Shown here piece by piece: positions 23,601 through 37,438 of a DNA stretch of 64,000 nt (positions are counted from its first letter, which is position 1; each line of letters begins with the position of its first letter). Both the position numbers and the translations under genes were made by a program. Under the pieces are notes generated by a model, which searched no databases, was not told the origin of the DNA, and was given only the letters and a program-made list of their open reading frames with translations. The DNA is from Xylaria sp. FL1777 (Eukaryota > Ascomycota > Sordariomycetes > Xylariales > Xylariaceae). Where the stretch lies: contig MU400554.1 in the NCBI GenBank assembly GCA_022578965.1, positions 124,001-188,000 on the forward strand, written 5' to 3'.

Positions 23601-24616
23601 TACCATACACACGCCCTAAACTCACTCTAAACATCCTCTTCAGGACGTCTCTAGTGCTGCTGTGACTCCACTCCATAGCAAAGAACCTGACGTCATACTT
23701 TCCTAAAGGGGAAATTGAGTCTAGGCTTTGACCAATCACAACCTAGCACACGCTGTTACAGGGGACAAACAAATAGCAATAACTGGTAACGAAAAAAGCC
23801 TGCCACCAAGCTTCAATAAATAAAGCCTTCTCAAATTTATTTCTATGTTTTACAAGTGTATGTCGGGACTTTAATGCCAAGCAGAATGCCTAGATAACTT
23901 AGATATACTACTACTATCATCACCGCCAACTTACAACTTACACGGGAAGTACTACTTCGGGCGGCTCTGTGTCGTCGGGCACGGCAAAGTACAAGGAGCT
24001 CACGTGGAAACTTGAGAAGCGTGAGTATTGTTCTGTACAGGCCTTCCTATAATTCTAAACACTTAGGTGGGTAGCCGCACTATGCATTAATTGCTAAGTG
24101 TAGAGCTATCCGAGGATGAACTCGGGCATTTCAGAAACAATGACAATTAGGTTGATCTATAAGAGACATGGTGCAGTTGCAACGGGCATGGTTAACAATA
24201 AGGATAAATTGCATCTACCTAACGCCGAATCCCTTCCATGTGGGCTGTTTCATCAAAAAGGACGAAAAGCATAGACGACCTGCTCATCTCCAATAGAATA
24301 TTCGTGGCCCTACAGGTAAAAAAAACAAACAAACAAAAAGGACAAAGCTAGAATATCCGACACTACTGATCGGATATGGAATAGCTTTCGCACACGTGTT
24401 CAAATCGACCCTCTACCAACTTTTTTGTGATCTTTCTGAACCTCCAGTGGGTGAGTTTCGATGGCTCCTGCCATCCCATAACTCCGTAGCATAAAAGTTC
24501 TGTGGTATCTGGCTCTAAAAAGGAAAGAGAAACTATAATATACTAACCATGACGTCATGAGTAATCTCTCTGAAGCAGAGGAAAGGTAAAAATCTAGGGA
24601 TGAGAGGGCATACTAT
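20604..24616. other. Four-kilobase gene-poor region
   Basis: No gene supported. Noted contents: ACACAGGTAAGGTAGGTACC near 20940-20959; a duplicated CACCTCCCCTC unit near 23499-23523; and a short GC-richer fragment at about 23940-24020 that reads as Gly/Ser-rich peptide ending at a GTGAGT donor-like site (see findings). The rest shows frequent stops in all frames. Confidence 0.55.
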
Positions 24617-27419
24617 CTAGCGTCCCTCGTCGCTGTACGATCTTGTTTGCCTAAAGCCTTGAATTTCAGGGTGTAAAGTGTACTGTACTGGCCGCTCAGA
24701 TCTGTAATCAAGGTGTTCTCTGGGTAATGTAGGGGCATCTCTCAAAGTATTAAGCCCTCCATAAACGTAATCAGAGTCATAGCTGTAGTTGTCTTGATGA
24801 GTATGAGGTTGCCAAAGCGCTGAACGAGTAGCATTTGGGGTACTTTGGTGTCGTGAGTGTCTTGATCTGTCTATACTTTGACGCTGATGGGAGCGAGGGT
24901 GTGGATATTCAGACTCAGCCAATAGATGCGGGCTCTGGTTGGGCATGGGATAATTGTTCGTGGGGGGCAGCCCCGAATGAGGATAGGTGGAGACAGCATG
25001 GGCTGTTGCAAAAGCAGCTGGAGGCGACAGTTCATTCACCTGGAAGCTAAATCGAAAACTTGATGGGTGGTCTGTATACTCGGATACTGATCTATAATGG
25101 CCGGAACGGCTGGGGCCGGAAGCACTCGACCCTAATTGTGTTGCCGCATGATAGTTGGATAGAGGGGGCATCAGGATAGGTAATGGGCCTCTATCGCAAT
25201 TAGAATATGAGTCTCCGAAACGTTCGCTCTTGTAGCCTGACTCTTCGGCACCGCTCTCCTGGATCTGAGAAATCCGATGGAGAGCAGGACGATACGGCAG
25301 ATGAGGGATAGAATGCGGATCAGCGGGCCTGATCGAAACTTCACACGAGGGTGAATACCCTAAGTGTTCATGATGAGGTATAGAATCCATTATTCGTTGA
25401 CGCTTTTCAGTGGAAAGTAGACCAGTTGGGCTAACGTAGGGCATGTGGAATGTCTGGCGTGACCGTTGCGATGAGTCAGGTTCCGGGTGTCTGGTGACGC
25501 TTAGTGACCGGGATCGCTTGTGTATAGAGCTGGTAGGCGGCTTCCGCTTATATTGTGTTTTCGACTTTGCATCTACAACGCCGTCGGTCGGAATGTTCGG
25601 TAGAATCTCAATGTCCGGGATTTGGCTTAGCTTGCCGGTTTCTACTTCCTCTTCGATTCGCCGTGCAATCCTAATGATCTCGTCCGTGCTATAACCATTG
25701 CCACATTTTTTTCTCAGCCAGTCGGGCACAGCAGTGCCATTAAGCACTGCATAGTCAATACTAGTGTTGTCTTTCTCGTCATCACTTCTCTCACTATGAA
25801 GTCTCTTTCTGGATTTGTCTTGGATCCGATTTTGTTCACGTTTGCGCATGGACAAAGTCCAATCCTGAACCACCATGGCTTCGCCCCTCTGTCTATTCTC
25901 GTCGCTCCATTCCTGAACTAGATTGATCTGTCCTCGGACAAGCTTGCATTGGGTTAATGCATACTCTTTTGCATTGCGGTATCGACTGCGTTGATAATGT
26001 TTACGGCAGTAGTGGACCCAAACGTAGTCGGGTATCATCCGAGTACACAGCTTGTTGCGTCCAAAGATGTGAGAAATAGCCTTCCGAAGGGTTGAGCCAG
26101 TGTCACAGTTTTCCATGAACCAGCATTTAACACGACGGTCCTTCAGAAATGAACATCCAGTTACAGAACATCCAGTTACAGTAGAAGACGCGGTTTTAGG
26201 GATTTCTATATGTTGTCGGGATTGAGATCTTGGTGTTGTTGGTTGAGAAGTGCAGTAGGGAGAGGAAATGGATTGGTTGAACGAGTTGCTACCATGAGGG
26301 CCTGGCGCAGAGGCTGTTCTTTTATGTGCCCTGATCAAATCGGAATCGGGTGGGACCAATGAACTGGAGAAGCCTGGTGCCTTTTCCGTGTTGCTAAGAT
26401 GAAGTTAGATAGAAGAATGAATGATTTAAACGTGTTGCAAATAAATGGATAATGATTGACACAAGAAGGATTTATGGGGAAAAGGGTATAATGAGACTGG
26501 TAGTACTCAAATACAAGAAAAAGAAAAGAAAGAAAAAAGACATGTGAATACATAAGCTAAATAATATGAATGTTGGGGATATGAATCGTCTGATTCCAAA
26601 ACTTGCTGAGGAGGTAAGAGCTCAAGATTATACATGAGGAGACAATAATAAGATTCCTCTTTGCCACTGTTCGCTCCCACGAAACCCAAGAAAATTTGTA
26701 ATAGTGAATGAGGATATTTACCAATGAGTGTTATGGGTGCTCAGCTTATTAGGAGACTTTGCCAATATTGGCATGATTATAGCATCCGAGGGAGATTTAA
26801 GCCGAGTATATCCTTGGATAGGTGAATCCTCTAGTTTTGCCTTTGGTGACTCTGCTACTGGCGACGCAGGCATTGGTGACATAAGCTCATCTCGACCTAG
26901 CTGTTGAGGGTATTGTCCCACAGAACCGGGACAATCTGGCTTTAATAGTTCGAATGGGGAAGCCTTGGGGGAGACACCTGTGGGATGCATCTCCCAAGCA
27001 GTGGAAATTGAAGAAAACCGAGAGTGCGATTGATGAGTCGAAGAGGACGTGCACGAGGCGTAGCTGCTACGGCTATCGGTATACCTGTGGTTTGGGGAGT
27101 GTAGACTTCTGACTCCCTCTGGTGCGTGAGACATTGTACCAAGTAGCTCGGGTTCTGAGTATGATTCGAGGAAATGCGGCAGAAGATAGCCGCCTGTGTC
27201 CCTAACAAGTTCTGGCTCGACAACTGATTGTGTTGGCGACTTCTCCAAGGACAACGCAGAATTTGACGTTGGTAGTCTCCCTCTATCTTCACTTCCGGGC
27301 ACAACTGGGGTTAGGTCCAAAACGGGAGCCCCCTCAGTCTTTATCTCGCCGTGTGTTGGCGAGGATTCATTGAGTATATTTAGAATATGCATGGAGCTTT
27401 TTACTTCCCAAGCGAGCAT
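24617..27419 (-). CDS. Conserved fungal protein with Cys/His-rich basic domain, putative nuclear regulator
   Basis: I do not recognise a named family. Two exons fit: 26722-27419 and 24617-26393, joined across a 328-bp intron with donor GTAAAT, branch CTAAC and acceptor TTAG, giving about 824 residues. The N-terminal 330 residues are Ser/Pro-rich and look disordered. A compact region of about 130 residues follows. It starts with repeated Cys (TGCSVTGCSF, VKCWFMENC), then LRKAISHIFGRNKLCTR, then W-V-H-Y-C-R-K-H-Y-Q-R-S-R-Y-R, and ends in a helical QWS-DEN-like segment. The ordered Cys and His residues could bind zinc, and the basic run could contact nucleic acid; both are inference. The C-terminal half is again Ser/Pro/His-rich with basic KRKPP and KRSRS patches. 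The long first intron and Ser/Pro-rich tails fit a fungal regulator. The start at 27419 is the first Met of the frame; an upstream exon cannot be excluded. Confidence 0.8.
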
Positions 27420-30400
27420 AGTTATATGCGAATATCTTCAAGGGCAAATTTTCTTCTTATAAGCGTGAGTCGACGAATAGGGGACAACGATGTGTCTTAG
27501 CACATTGAGGCGCAAAAGAGTTGAGTGCTGTTATCGAGTCTAATAATAGCAAGATATATGTTAATAGTCATTTATCAGACCAATGAGACAATATTTCTGT
27601 TCAAATGTTAGTCGAAAATGAACCGAGGGTCCTCGAATTAGGAGTACATTGAACAAGAGAACTGACGTGGTAGGCGAGTGCTGAAAAGGAGCCACTAAAG
27701 AAACAGCTGGATGGGCTGGTTTGGGAGTTCTCGCACATAGACTGACCTGGCGATAGAGAATGTATTCGCGATTCCTTACACAGGTAGCGAGTGGCCGAGA
27801 GCAAGTAGACGGATGTTGGTGTGACGCGCCCGAAATAGATAAATGTAACGACTGTAGTATGATAATGTCAATCTCAAGCCTTCAAGGTCGTAATTCGGAC
27901 CGGCCACTATTTCTTGAGGATGGGCTATGTGAAACTATCGAGTTTGCAGTTCTTCTTTCCAATTTCGATCCAGTCTTCGAAATTTACGGTTGAAAGTGCG
28001 GCTTAAGGAACTGTGCAGACCAAGGCGTTTGGTTATAACCCCGAAATGCTTTTGAGACCGCTTAAAGTATCGTGATGCACTTTGTATATTTGCGGCGTTG
28101 ATGAGTAGATTGGTGGGCACCAGGCTTCCGTTCTCAATAACTCGAACGAGCTATGCAATTTGGCTTGCTTTTAATTTTCCAAATCTCGGTTTCGCTCCTT
28201 AACCACGTCCTCCAAATCGAAACAGACTATTCGCTGTGTTCAGTTCCGATTTTTGGACCCTGGCGTCTCGTGGACCCAGATATCAAAATGCGAGAGTCCC
28301 CCTTCGGGCTGGGTAGTTATGTCCTCTTCGCCCTCTAAACCAGCCAGGTAATATGTTCGTCTATCCAGGAGTTGTAATTCTGCTTTGCTAAGACTGGTTG
28401 CAGATAGAACAATCTTTGTCCTGTATATTAATGTAAGAAATGGCCAGGAAGTCAGAAAATGACCTGAAGAAAATGAGATCAGAACTACGTGAAGACTAAT
28501 ATACCAACGACAGGAACATGGCAGCTCCCGGTAGTGGAAACAACCATTGGATAGCTGAGGGCTGAGTCGCATTCGGCAGCACGCGGGGGAGGCAGGGTGT
28601 AGAGTGTAGGGTGCAGGGTATTTGGCAGATGTTGTTCTCGCCGGGTATCTGTACATACTGGCTAAAGACCCAGGGAGGGAAGATCCAGGGACTCGGCGCG
28701 GCCGGGCAGAAAGCAACGACGATGTGCTTTGCTGTTTGTTCTTGAGACGCCGATCCGGGCGCAGCTCCGTTTCGATGTTCGGAACCTCACAGCGCAGATG
28801 CTGTGCAGGGAAAGGTAAGGTGTGATTTCAAACCGACTAATCTGAAACTTGGGTTGGCTTATACCAGACGACAAGAACTGGCATGGCAGAGGGCTTGCGA
28901 AGGATGATTAAGAGCGAGAGATGACTTTGGACGAGTTGGATAGGATAGGATAGGATGTACACGGGATGGCAGCCAGAGCTACTTGTAAGCGCATTGAAGG
29001 GGAGCGAGAACTGAAAACCATTAGTGTTTTAACCAGTTTGACACCCGGCTCGTGGGGGGGGGAGTGCCGAGATGGTTACTCATGGTCAGTACTCGGAGTT
29101 TGTTTAGGTTTTTGTGACCGGGAGAACAAATAAAGCCGTTCGTAGCAGCGACCACATAGAATTGTAGGCGATAACAACTCGTGGCATAGATACCTACGTT
29201 AGAAAGAACCAACGTCTTCTATTGGAGGCGCCTGCCATGTCTGCTTCTCAGATCTACAGTAGGTAGGTTAGGTCAGCGCCGGTCATTGCCTGCGCCGTTA
29301 GCTTAGTGTTAACCTTAAGGTAGGTATGGGACTGTCTGTGGGGTCACAATGCACAGCGGTGTACAGTGCGTACAGGTCGCACTAGAGAGCGCATGCGTCG
29401 TCGCGCAAAGGGCTTGGTAACCAACTGCTCCTTACCTAGTATCTACATCTACTGCTGCGCAAGTGTGTAGGTGGGTAGGTAGCTACCTAGGTATTCACCC
29501 ACTATCTTTGGGTTGGTAAGTACCTACCTAGGTATTGTGGACACTGCCCAGTGTAAGTGATGCACACTATGTCGGTCAAGCTTTTGTTGTTAAAAGAGAG
29601 AAATGTCATCGAGAGGGAGACCTGATACCCCTGCAACAGGGATCTAGCCCGCTCCGAAAGCAGCACGAGATGGTTTGCTCGTAACCTCAGTGAGTCCATG
29701 GTTGCGATGCGGTTTTGATGCGGTTTTCCCGGTGCTGTGAATTTGCGATGGTTCTGACCCGGCGCCGGGGCCGAGGCGTAAGAACACGGTACCCTGCACG
29801 ACTACCTAACTATCTAGGTACAGCGGGTAGGGAGGTAAAGTACCTACGATAATTCTCAAACCGCCCCTCGATGATCTCCTCAGGGGTGGGCTTAACAGAC
29901 CTCGTTCCCTATACGAATGCAGGCCTGAGATTAGACAGACACCCAGGACGCCTGACTTTCCCTAATGCCGCTATTCCATGGGAATGGATATGTGATGTCT
30001 GCTAGAAGACGTACTAGTTAGGCTAACTTGGACCTGACGTGCAACCAGCAAAGCCATGCTACCAAGCTGAGCTTAGGTAGGTTTCGAGAAATTCCATGCT
30101 ATGTCGCATCAAGCCCATGACCCTGCGAGGTACCACATGTCTCCCTACATCCCTACATACCTACATGCTCATACGCAGTATACTATAGATCGTCTCAATG
30201 CGTCTAGTACTTACAGTAAAGTTCTGTAATTATATCGGGTCGTATTGTGTATTGGGCATACTCGGAACACCTGTGCACAGAATGCGCTCTATTTAAGTCT
30301 GGTCATAGATGGACAGATTACCGGATTCTTGGACAGTACATCGGAGGACGATACTACATAGACATCTAGGGTACCTCTCTAACACTTATCGCCAAGGCGG

Positions 30401-33400
30401 CACTCACTCACTGTGCTGTGTTGCACATTGTTGTTGCGCTGGGACTACCGACCTACGTAAAGGTAGGTAAGGTATACATACTACACTGGGTGCCCAGGTG
30501 CCTAGTACGTTTCCCTCCTGGTATGCAAATCAACCCGTCGTTGGCCACAGGTAAGTTTGGCTACCAGAAAAAGGAGACGTGGGCATGGGATGATGTGCAA
30601 CAGTTCCTCCTATGTTGGAAAATCGGATAGCTTTAGGTAGTATCTGATCTTAGCGGACAGGAAACTGGATGATCTACAAGCTGAGACCCGGGATGTTGCT
30701 GAAACGGGCGCGCAGCAGAGACAGGCCTGGTCCTTGTTTGATGCCTCGCGCTACAGACCTACCTAGAGTAAGTACAGAGAGATACCCAGGTGTCGGCATT
30801 GGTACGTATATCTACAGACAGCTGCTTGCATGCGGTATGCCTTGCGACTAAAGCCAGAAACTACTGCGTAAAGCTACCGTGTAGAGTTGCGACCTGTGAC
30901 CGGATTCGACCCTAACCCGGCAAGGATGGTAAGGCGTGTGTACCCATGGCCGTACAGGGGCCTGTAGGCAGACAATGGCCCGGGACGTACCGAGCCTAGT
31001 GTTTACAGTTAGGTAGGTATCTACCTGGTAGTCTAGCTACATGGTAAGTACTGGATAAGTGTAGACGATTAAGGTAGATAGATAGATAGGTGGTAGTATC
31101 ATACCAGGTAGGTTAGGTCGGTAAGATCTCGATTCAGGATCGAACTACTTTACTGCCCGGTAAGATTAGTCGCTTCTAAGACAACCCTGCCTGCCGATAT
31201 GCATACATATCCTCCCTAATCCAATACGGAGAAGAGTTCATCATTACTTCTACTACACCAGATGATACCCGACAAACCTGCGCAACCCTATACATGCCAG
31301 CTATCATTAAAAGCAAGAGTAGGCCACGACGCACACTACACGGTCTACTTAGCACCCATTGCCGAACTTGTAAGCGGATCATTTCCTGTTCGCTTTTCAG
31401 AGGTAACAGGACGTCATAAGCATAGCCAAACGGCTTCCCGTGTGTCCACAGATAGAAAATGGCATTTATACCGACTGGCCTAACGTCAGCGTCGGAGTTA
31501 GCGCCCGGGCTGCCAGGATGTGCGTTACACCCAGCCAGAGACGATGATCAAGAACAAACAACGGTCCTTCCAAGGGCGGGGGGTTGAAGTTTGGTTTCAC
31601 CACGAACTACACTACTACACCAGGGTGGCACACCGGTGCTGTAGAGTGCCAGCCCCCACCCGCATTGCGCGAGAACGTTATTGTGGTTGGGGCAGTAGGT
31701 AGGTCTGTACGTAGTATACACTACTGCACTGCTCGCACCGCCCCGAGTGCCAGAGCCGCAGGAAATGCGAATGTAGTGTAGGTGCCAAGGGGCGGTCTCT
31801 CCTTTGCGATTGGATCATCGGAATCCCCCTTACATACAACGGTAGTAGTACACCATCGACTGTAGATACCTAGTAAACTATGCGCAGTTCCCGCCCTTTC
31901 GCCTCCTGCCGGGCTGGATACTGGTGGCATCTGAAGCATTTGAAGCATTTGACTTGGTCGAGATGGCAAAGCAAGCCCGGGTCGGGGCGGGCCTCAAAGT
32001 CTATACCCAGCGACAGCTATGTGAAGCTGAAAACAAGGGAGCGGTTGAATTTGCGGTATGCATGATCCCGTGAGTATGTGCGTCTGTGGCTCACATGACT
32101 TACATACACGCCGTTCACGGGAAGACTGCGATACTCTTAGATCAGAAGGCCCAGCTATGTGTACTCATAAGTGAAAGTGCGGTGCGGTGCGGCGCGGTGC
32201 GGCGCCGGCGTTTCTGCTAGCCTGTCGTCGAACCTCTTGATCCGTGTTTCACTCGACCGATACGTGTCGAGATTGTCGCAGAAGCGTCCAAAGCCCACAA
32301 CTTGTTCCAGAAGCACGTGCTGTGGCGATCCCTACACACACCCTACACACACCCTACCTACCGCCTACTGCGTAGGTACCCTACCTATGTACCTTAGGTA
32401 GTGTACAGTGGCCCGTTTCATGCCACATGATACCTGGGCCTTGCAGGAGACACCCTTACCGGGTAAGGTAGGTAACAATTTATGGTTGTAGGCCTCACCT
32501 TTAAAACTTAGAAGCCGCTGAGGCTGTGCTGCCAGGGGTTATCGATCAACCGAATTAGATTTAGCTCAATGCCGGCAGTGCTAATGTGGGTTTCCCTTCA
32601 CTACCCAGGTAGACTAACCGAGATAGGCAAACAAGGAGACTAGGTTTATTGTACAGGGGCATGCCAAGCGCTGTCTAAACATGAAAACAGTTTGATTCCT
32701 TTAGTTTTCATGAACCGCTCGACTCGGCCGGGGTGTGACAACACTCAGCCATCTTTACACTCTCATATAATACCTTTACCCGCATAACAAAAGTTCGTAT
32801 TGGAAGCTGCCTCAAGATGAATCTTTGCGACGACATCGCCTAAGCCCCGGCCATGTGATCCAACCTTAAACTTACCTGGGTAGTTCTGTCGTTGTACACA
32901 AGGCCCAAAGATGTCTCCATTGGGTACTTCCACCCGGGATCAATGCTGTGTCCTTTCCCCCGGTAGCTTTGGATACGTAGTACCGGTGCGGCCTCTTGAC
33001 AGTCGTCTCCTAGGGCCATCCTGTAGAGTTTCATTGCGGGCCGAAAGTTCGTTGCTTCGTGCCAGGTCTCCCTTCTTACCAGGAGCTCCTATCCTCTCAG
33101 CTCCTGTTCGTAAACCACCCCCAACCAAAAACTATATGCAGTCACGGCCGCGATTCCTCTGACGGCCTGGGCTTACCATGCGGCTTTCAAGGATCTACGT
33201 AATAGGTACTCGCTTCCGTGGAGATTGGTGTAAAACCTCCGCCAAGATCGATCGGAAGCAACCTACTAAACGGGGGGAAACTCATGTCGATCTGCCGTGA
33301 CATATGAGAGGTTTATTCGCGAGAGATTTGAGTCATCCCAAGTAGGTGTACACTCTAAAACTCGGGGATCTGATAATGGTTCTCCACGTTGTATGCTATT

Positions 33401-36400
33401 CGTCTGATTGGCGAACGGATGTCAGGATAACTCGGCATCAGGAGATCTATTAGATCTTTTAAGACTGTTGGAGTCTATGTATCTTGTATTTTATGATATC
33501 GATAATCTTCGGGCTCATAACCAAAAGTCCTCTGATCATGATACTATGAGCTATTCCACCGGTGTCAGAAAGGGTACATTCTCATTCCGTGTTGTTACGC
33601 GAAGCGCCTAGAACTGCGTAATGGCTATCTCTGTTATAATTTACGAAGTATCATCTTCTATTTTCTTGTCACGCGACAATAGTACGTGTTAGAGCTTTTC
33701 GAGCAAACCCCCTAGGTTGTGGCGGCACATGTGTCCCTAACATCAAGTCGGTAAAAGCCAAGCCATCAAGGGGCATGCACGATTGCAATAGCGATGCTCC
33801 GATGTCTAGCACATGATTGCCAGTTTATCCGTCTTTCGCTAGCCTAGTACTGGTTTAGCTACTTCCAGACCTCGCACCTAACATAAAAGTGCTGTGACTC
33901 TAAACAGAGAAAGTATTGGTTTTGCCGCGGCAGCACACAAGTCTATAGCCCTACTTCTATGGTACGACCATGACATAACTGCTAAAAGCACGACGCGTAA
34001 GTTTACCACATAACACTCTCTCATAACTGTACTGAAGAGAAATCAGAAACCTCAATACACACTAAAGTGTGGCTGATGAAAATTTCTTGATAATATTGAA
34101 TCCCTGGAACCCCCTTTTCGTGTCACTTGAACACGAAACTGTGTTTTGCCGTAGAATACGAAGCCACAACTAACAATCATGAAGAATTCGTCAAATTCTA
34201 CTATTGAAAAATATGTTATGGCCTATCAACTGTCTGTTTGATGTGAAAAGTGTGGATGGGCATCATTCTCTATTCCTCTATGCCAAGTTATTTTACTACC
34301 TCGTGCGATTTATGGTGCTTCTAAGTTCTGGTGCAAACAATCACACATATATTTCATACATGGTAGTTATGGTTAACATTCATTATCACATGTGCGGATG
34401 TATTTGATTCGAAGTTCATGACCTTTAGTACGAACCGTCGTACTGTCACGATCCAAACAACGAGCTATGTTATACTGTATACAAATTATAAGTCACCAAG
34501 AGAATTATTTGGCTTGGCTTGCAGCATCGGCCCATTTTAATTTAATATGGTATGTTTTCAAAATTTCCCAACGCGTCTTTTTATCCATTCAGCTATGCTT
34601 CTAATGTAAAGATATCCTTACTATGGTATCACCAGAGTTTGTCGCCCTGGATGAGCTCATCTTGAGATTGTTGGCCCGTCGGATGAAATAAAAACGCACC
34701 CGGGTGGCTCTGTGAGTATTATCCAATGGAGTGGTGTAGAATCCTTTGAAACCTAACATCTTCTCCCTAGTGCTAAGGGAGTAACCCAACTCGAAAAGGG
34801 TGACAACTAGATCGCTTGGGGTATTATAATGTAGCAGTAGTGGCGAGGACGGAGTGATTTTGAGTCCGATTTCTTAGTAGCGCTAGCCCATCATGTTTCA
34901 CCAACTATTATATGTAGATATTCAGTTCCCTTAGCTTGCAGTAAACATGACGAGCCGTCAAGCTGTTTGACCTTCTACTCTAGCCACATCACTGCAAATC
35001 AACACCACGATCCCTCGTGATGCTTACCTATACACCAAATGCAAAACGGCTCTTTTGTACCACGTCTTTGTCATCTCTAGCCCCACGGCTTTGTCATCTC
35101 TGGCCATTGAGGGACGTCTGTTTTGACGTCTTACTATGCCGTACAACCACATGCATAGCGGCCAGGATGTTCCTGGCTTGTACAATGTAATCTCTAATGC
35201 TCCGGCTGGCGGACGGCTAATGTTTTACATCTTGGTTACACTATCTACTCGTTAGGAAGCGCTTTGTCGCACACACTCGTCCTCTCACCGCTCGCTAGGA
35301 CTTGTGCAGGGAGACAGTGGCACACGCGTACGTGTAAGCACCAACAGGAAATTCCCCGAGCAGTGCACCATTGGGCGAACCATCTGAGGCGAGGAGAGCT
35401 CCCCAAGAACTGCTGTAGCTCAGGTAATGGAGATTAGCTTCAGCCACGTCATCTGATGTCAGAACCTGCGATCGAGCGGATGATGGCCTCGAACGGACAG
35501 GATGAAAGAATAAAAATAAATCATCAACGCCGAAAAGTATCTAATAATTCAGTCTCCAAACTCAACTAGCCAGCATGGAACTCCGTTAATCTATCTATCC
35601 GCGAAGTAAGGAGGTCTCCCCAATACAGTTTGCGGCGAAGCGATAAAGTTCGACACCGCCGAAGCGGAAAGCTGCACTTGCACTTTGATATGCATCCCTC
35701 CCCTATGACTATCCTCTTGACGATAGGTAGGCGAGCACGCCCTAGAAAACACGGGCTGTTATCGACTGCCCTATTTCTCCAAGCCGGTCTCAGTTCCCTG
35801 CCTCAAGCTCCCTCCAAAGAAATCGAGTAATGGTTTATTGGGCGTCGACCGACTAGTTAATCGACGAATGATGCACGTAACCTGCCGGGAGATTTGGTGA
35901 AACAGCTCGGAATGCAGCATGATGCCATTCCATGTTTGACTCCACGGGGTTTAGGCGACGATGATGCATTGGCCTCGTGACTTAGGCACTTGTGCATCAT
36001 AGCGGTTACTGAGTTTGTGAGTTTGGGCACTCCCTTTCAAGGGGTTTTATTATTTATTCATTCCCCCGGCAACGTTTTATTTTATTTTATTTTATTTACT
36101 TGTCCGCCCGCCGGTGTTACTGTTACCTAGCAGAGACCACCCAAGCAGACAAGACGTGCCTCTATCACGGGATTACCAGTCCGCCGAGGAGACACCGTGC
36201 TTCCAGAAGAGCAGTGGTTAGAACGACGTAAGTGGGGGTACACTAAACCGCGCTTGAAGTGTCATCACATGCCAGCTGCCGTTGACAAGCTGTATGGACC
36301 CCTTCACATTATCCCAGAAGCGTTTCTTACGCCGAGACTCTTGGTGGTGCAGCCTACACGTTCTAACTGTCATACACTCACGCAGTCAAAGGTTACAAAA

Positions 36401-37438
36401 CCGTATAAGCCAGGAAACATTTGAACCGAACTTTCAATGCGCACAACATCAGCCAGGTGTGGCTACATGCATTGTGAACAAGGCGAGCAGTGACTGGCTG
36501 CCTGTCATTTGGATACTGCCTTAGTTTGCTGTTTACACCACAGGAGGCTCATTACTTATGGTAGACCATTGGCGAGTCGTCGCAGCAAGGGGCTGCGGAA
36601 GTTCAACAGTTGTGCGCGCCGAGTGCGTTGAGATCACTTAGGCAAATATCATGTGATAGAGACGACGGGTTTACATAGTCTAAACCATGGTAGATCGATC
36701 GATCTACTCCAGAAGCTTGTTAGACAGCGAGCCATCTATTGGTTTACATCGTGCCCCATCACGATAATCCGGAAACATCACTGGGCGCAAGAAACTAATA
36801 GTAGACTAGATCAGATTGCTCCAGCTACTCGAGTTTCAAGTTGTGACTAATTTACTGGGGCTCATTGTAGGTTTGCTTCGTCAGAGCAACACTGATGTGT
36901 CCTATCCGGGCTGTTCGTGACTTCAAACATAGCGAACAATTAGTCTAGACATATAAGAATGTAGTACAAATCCCTGTAGAAGCTGTGGTTAATGCAAACT
37001 ACCGCAACGTTAGGAATGCTAGAAGATGGATAAGGAGTCAAGATGGATACAACTTCGTCTAGGGATGTGACGCCAAGCCATTCACCTAAGCGCTGACAAA
37101 TTTTGTCCGCATTTCGGCCGATTTTCGACCGAAGGAAAGTCTTGGCATCATCTTTAGGGTATATCGGCTACCATACCTCACCATCAGTCCGTGCTGACTT
37201 TACAGTATGTCCTCGCTTTGGTTTTTATCGGTACAGAGATTTGCCTTGTCTTGCGTGCGATTAGACATCATATCTCGCCTCTAGTGTCTGCCGCCGAATG
37301 CCGATACCATACTAGTTGTGGTGGCGTTTATACTGAGCTTATACCTGTAGATAGTGTGGCTACTATCTACTACGTCCATATCTAGAAAGGTTCTGCTGTC
37401 GGTTGGTCTCGGTTGAAACGCCTCCTTTGTACCTTGAC
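27420..37438. other. Ten-kilobase gene-free region with dispersed short repeats
   Basis: No coding region can be supported on either strand. Frames stay below about 160 codons and lack motifs, and frames above 100 codons occur only near 28240-28716. That part may be 5' leader or promoter of the minus-strand gene ending at 27419. Simple or short repeats include GGATA tandems near 28938-28957; many TAGGTAGGTA and TACCTAGGTA motifs between 29.2 and 32.5 kb; a GATA tandem near 31076-31090; GTGCG/GCGCG units near 32179-32205; an ACACACCCTAC tandem near 32335-32360; and TTTTA units near 36077-36099. Composition is near neutral, unlike the AT-rich block at 52-58 kb. Confidence 0.55.

Noticed and set aside
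28240..28716. 158-codon minus-strand frame upstream of the Cys/His-domain gene
   Set aside because: No recognisable content and no splice sites linking it clearly to the downstream gene; could be leader, but cannot be supported as coding.
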